Shown here: piece after piece, positions 5,148 through 7,550 of the stretch
How the letters are laid out: each line of letters begins with the position of its first letter
How positions within the stretch are numbered: the first letter of the stretch is position 1
Assembly: GCA_949372955.1 (NCBI GenBank)
Contig: CASIAX010000030.1
Span: 1-7,550, forward strand
Direction of reading: 5' to 3'
Length of the DNA stretch: 7,550 nt
Origin: SGZJ01 sp949372955
GTDB lineage: Bacteria; Bacteroidota; Bacteroidia; Flavobacteriales; Flavobacteriaceae
Translations under genes and position numbers: made by a program
The notes under the pieces: model-generated
Database searches by the model: none
Told to the model about the DNA's origin: nothing
Seen by the model: the letters and a program-made list of their open reading frames with translations, nothing else

Positions 5148-6601
5148 AAGAATTAAAAGAAATATTATATAAAGTTAAAATCTCTAAGGTAATTGGATCT
5201 ACTTCTATTTCTGTTAGTAAATTATGTATTGACTCAAGAGAAATACAAGCCAATGATTTGTTCATTGCAATAAAGGGTAATGCTGTTGATGGTCATAGGT
5301 TTATTGAAGCTGCCATTAAATCAGGAGCAACATCTATTGTATGTGAATCAATCCCCAGTGATACTCAAAACGGAATTACTTATTTAGAAGTTAATTGCTC
5401 TAGAGAAGCACTTTCTATCATTTCGTCAAATTATTATGATAATCCGTCAGAAAAATTAAAATTAGTTGGAGTAACTGGTACTAATGGAAAAACTACAATA
5501 GCAACACTTTTATTTGACTTGTTTAAAATCGCTGGATTTAAAACAGGTCTTATATCAACAGTGAAGATTTGTATTGATGACAACAGTCTAAACTCAGAGC
5601 AAACTACACCAGACTCTTTAAGGATAAATTATTTATTATCTGAAATGTTAGCTAAAGGAGTGAAATATTGCTTTATGGAGATAAGTTCCCATGGGATTCA
5701 CCAAAAGAGAATTAACGCATTGACATTCTCTGGTGGTATTTTTTCTAACCTAACCCACGATCATTTAGATTATCATTCTAGTTTTTCTGAGTATAGAGAT
5801 ATAAAAAAAGAATTTTTCGATAACCTACCGAAAGAGTCGTTTTCACTTATAAATAAAGATGATAAAAACGGCAATTTCATGATTCAAAATACTGCTTCTA
5901 AAGTATCCTTTTATGCATTAAATTCTTATGCTGATTTTAAGATTAAAATTTTAGAAAAATCGATTGAAGGGATGTTACTAAAAATTGACCAAACTGAATT
6001 ATGGACCACCCTTTCTGGAAAGTTTAATGCTTATAATTTACTATCTGTTATTTCTGCCGGAATATTGTTGGGTATTCCAAAAGAGAAGACTTTAGAGTAT
6101 GCAAGTTTACTAAAGAGTGTTAGGGGGAGATTTGAATATGTGATTGTTAATGGGATTACAGCAGTAGTGGATTATGCACATACACCAGATGCGCTTAAAA
6201 ATGTTATACAAACAATAAATGATATCAGAACTGGTAATGAGTCTCTAATTACCGTTGTAGGCTGTGGAGGAGATAGAGATTCGATGAAAAGACCTTTGAT
6301 GGGGGGAATATCTAGCTCACTCAGTTCAAAAGTAATATTTACAAGCGATAACCCAAGATCTGAATCTGCAGAGTTAATTATAGAGCAGATGAATTCTGGA
6401 GTAAACCCAGTTGATTTTAAAAAAGTACTATCAATACTATCTAGAGAAGAAGCGATAAAGACTGCATGTCAATTAGCTAGTCCTAAGGACATAATTTTAA
6501 TTGCAGGAAAAGGACACGAAACGTATCAAGAAATAAATGGAAAAAAAAATCACTTTGATGATTATGAAATTGTAAAAAATTATTTAACAAAAATTATATA
6601 A
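5144..6601 (+). CDS. murE: UDP-N-acetylmuramoyl-L-alanyl-D-glutamate--2,6-diaminopimelate ligase MurE
   Basis: A 485-residue cytoplasmic Mur ligase that adds the third amino acid of the peptidoglycan stem peptide using ATP. The N-terminal UDP-binding domain includes DSRE (30-33). The ATP-binding loop is TGTNGKTT (111-118). The block THDHLDYH (204-211) is followed by K221, which aligns by spacing with the carbamylated lysine of the family. The C-terminal domain has YAHTPDAL (344-351) and GKGHE (455-459). The motif DNPR (402-405) marks meso-diaminopimelate-adding enzymes, as opposed to lysine-adding ones. The start is TTG at 5144, whose last two bases are part of the ftsI TGA stop (TTGA overlap). 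It gives the short lead-in MKELKEILYKV expected for flavobacterial MurE. mraY follows after 1 bp. Confidence 0.96.
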   Translation: MKELKEILYKVKISKVIGSTSISVSKLCIDSREIQANDLFIAIKGNAVDGHRFIEAAIKSGATSIVCESIPSDTQNGITYLEVNCSREALSIISSNYYDNPSEKLKLVGVTGTNGKTTIATLLFDLFKIAGFKTGLISTVKICIDDNSLNSEQTTPDSLRINYLLSEMLAKGVKYCFMEISSHGIHQKRINALTFSGGIFSNLTHDHLDYHSSFSEYRDIKKEFFDNLPKESFSLINKDDKNGNFMIQNTASKVSFYALNSYADFKIKILEKSIEGMLLKIDQTELWTTLSGKFNAYNLLSVISAGILLGIPKEKTLEYASLLKSVRGRFEYVIVNGITAVVDYAHTPDALKNVIQTINDIRTGNESLITVVGCGGDRDSMKRPLMGGISSSLSSKVIFTSDNPRSESAELIIEQMNSGVNPVDFKKVLSILSREEAIKTACQLASPKDIILIAGKGHETYQEINGKKNHFDDYEIVKNYLTKII

Positions 6602-6602
6602 T

Positions 6603-7550
6603 ATGCTTTATTATTTATTTGAATATTTAGAACAGCAATACCAACTTCCCGGAGCGTCGTTATTTAATTATATTTCGTTTAGATCTGCAGCTGCAATAAT
6701 AACTTCACTTTTAATATCTACAATATTTGGAAAAAAAATTATTGAATTTTTAAAATTCAAACAAATTGGTGAATCCATACGAGATTTAGGTTTAGAGGGG
6801 CAGAAAGAAAAGGCGGGTACTCCAACTATGGGTGGTGTAATTATAATAATTGCAACATTGATACCAGTCATGTTATTTTCTAAACTAGAAAATATTTATA
6901 TCATCTTGTTGATTATAACAATGTTATGGATGGGTTTAATTGGATTTGCTGATGATTATATTAAGAAATTCAAATCAGATAAAGATGGACTTAAGGGTTA
7001 TTTAAAAATTATTGGTCAAGTTATATTGGGAGTATTTGTAGGTTCTGTTCTTTATTTTCATCCACAAGTTACAATAAAAGATAAGCCACAAAACCCAAAT
7101 CAAATAGTGAATGTAGTAAATAGCGAAGTAAATGATTTAAGAGTTGAGCAAAAGTCAACTCGAACTACTATACCTTTTTTTAAAAATAACGAATTTGATT
7201 ATTCTAAATTGATCACATGGATAAGTCCAGGTATGAAAAAATATTCATGGATTATTTTCATTCCATTTGTAATATTTATTGTTACTGCAGTTTCAAATGG
7301 AGCGAATCTAACGGACGGAATAGATGGTTTAGCCGCAGGAACATCTGCAATAATTGTTCTAACACTAGGTATTTTCACTTGGGTTTCAGGAAACATCATA
7401 TTTTCGGAATACCTGAATATTATGTATATCCCAAGAGTAGAGGAAATGACAATTTTCATTGCTGCTTTTGTAGGTTCTTTAATTGGTTTTTTATGGTATA
7501 ATACTTATCCAGCACAAGTTTTTATGGGTGATACAGGTAGTTTAGCAATC
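6603..7550 (+). CDS. mraY: Phospho-N-acetylmuramoyl-pentapeptide-transferase MraY, 3' end cut by window edge
   Basis: The first 316 codons of the integral membrane enzyme that transfers phospho-MurNAc-pentapeptide from UDP to undecaprenyl phosphate, making lipid I. Visible family motifs are KAGTPTMGG (70-78), the catalytic-site aspartates in ADDYIKK (116-122), SNGANLTDGIDGLAAG (231-246) and FMGDTGS (307-313). Hydrophobic segments fall at about 25-43, 76-94, 97-115, 133-151, 214-232, 244-264 and 283-300. Between the fourth and fifth is an extracytoplasmic stretch of about 60 hydrophilic residues (152-213), far longer than in the 360-residue Escherichia coli enzyme. Flavobacterial MraY proteins of about 410 residues share this, so roughly 90-95 residues are probably missing here. 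The ATG at 6603 is 1 bp after the murE stop. The family call is secure. Confidence 0.97.
   Translation, partial: MLYYLFEYLEQQYQLPGASLFNYISFRSAAAIITSLLISTIFGKKIIEFLKFKQIGESIRDLGLEGQKEKAGTPTMGGVIIIIATLIPVMLFSKLENIYIILLIITMLWMGLIGFADDYIKKFKSDKDGLKGYLKIIGQVILGVFVGSVLYFHPQVTIKDKPQNPNQIVNVVNSEVNDLRVEQKSTRTTIPFFKNNEFDYSKLITWISPGMKKYSWIIFIPFVIFIVTAVSNGANLTDGIDGLAAGTSAIIVLTLGIFTWVSGNIIFSEYLNIMYIPRVEEMTIFIAAFVGSLIGFLWYNTYPAQVFMGDTGSLAI

Noticed and set aside
6541..6549. A run of nine A bases in murE that could cause slippage or be a sequencing frameshift site.
   Set aside because: The frame is intact on both sides and reaches a normal-length C-terminus, so there is no sign of a frameshift.
6668..6871. 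A 67-codon minus-strand reading frame inside mraY.
   Set aside because: It is antisense to conserved MraY motifs, and its hydrophobic look is a mirror of the membrane protein on the other strand.
7199..7501. Two overlapping reading frames, one per strand (86 and 94 codons), inside mraY.
   Set aside because: The MraY frame runs unbroken through here with the SNGANLTDGIDG and FMGDTGS blocks; the other frames are shadows.
1..7550. Possibility of a defence island, prophage, insertion sequence or CRISPR array.
   Set aside because: All substantial coding sequence is accounted for by conserved core genes in a known order; no transposase, integrase, terminal repeats or spaced repeat array beyond the three MraZ boxes is visible.

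Overview
This window is an AT-rich segment of a Bacteroidota chromosome, most likely from the class Flavobacteriia. It carries the start of the division and cell wall (dcw) gene cluster, plus a divergent two-gene unit. The lineage call rests on several traits. Genes lack clear Shine-Dalgarno sequences. The best promoter candidates fit the Bacteroidota -7 element TAnnTTTG. FtsL is the short, divergent type that sits between rsmH and ftsI in this phylum. FtsI ends in a PASTA domain. MraY has a long insert between its fourth and fifth membrane segments. Gene order hydrolase-engB / mraZ-rsmH-ftsL-ftsI-murE-mraY is also as I know it from flavobacteria.

Left part (1-1205, minus strand): an alpha/beta-fold hydrolase gene is followed after 12 bp by engB (yihA/ysxC), a ribosome-assembly GTPase. 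The left window edge cuts engB. The two look like one transcription unit running leftward.

Middle (1206-1485): a 280-bp divergent intergenic region. It holds three direct GTGGTA repeats at exact 10-bp spacing, which are very probably MraZ operator boxes. Just downstream is a TAAATTTG -7 element, then a set of overlapping short palindromes in the mraZ leader. A second TAnnTTTG element faces the hydrolase gene.

Right part (1486-7550, plus strand): mraZ, rsmH, ftsL, ftsI, murE and a truncated mraY. The gaps are 3, 1, 1, -4 and 1 bp, so there is no intergenic room for internal promoters or terminators and translational coupling is likely. MraZ is the transcriptional regulator. RsmH methylates 16S rRNA. 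FtsL and FtsI belong to the septal cell wall machinery. MurE and MraY make cytoplasmic and lipid-linked peptidoglycan precursors. ftsI and murE both appear to start at TTG.

I see no mobile element, CRISPR array, tRNA, rRNA, phage gene or defence system, and no gene of unknown family except the substrate-unassigned hydrolase. This is core chromosome. The points worth a second look are regulatory and annotation details, not a new system.
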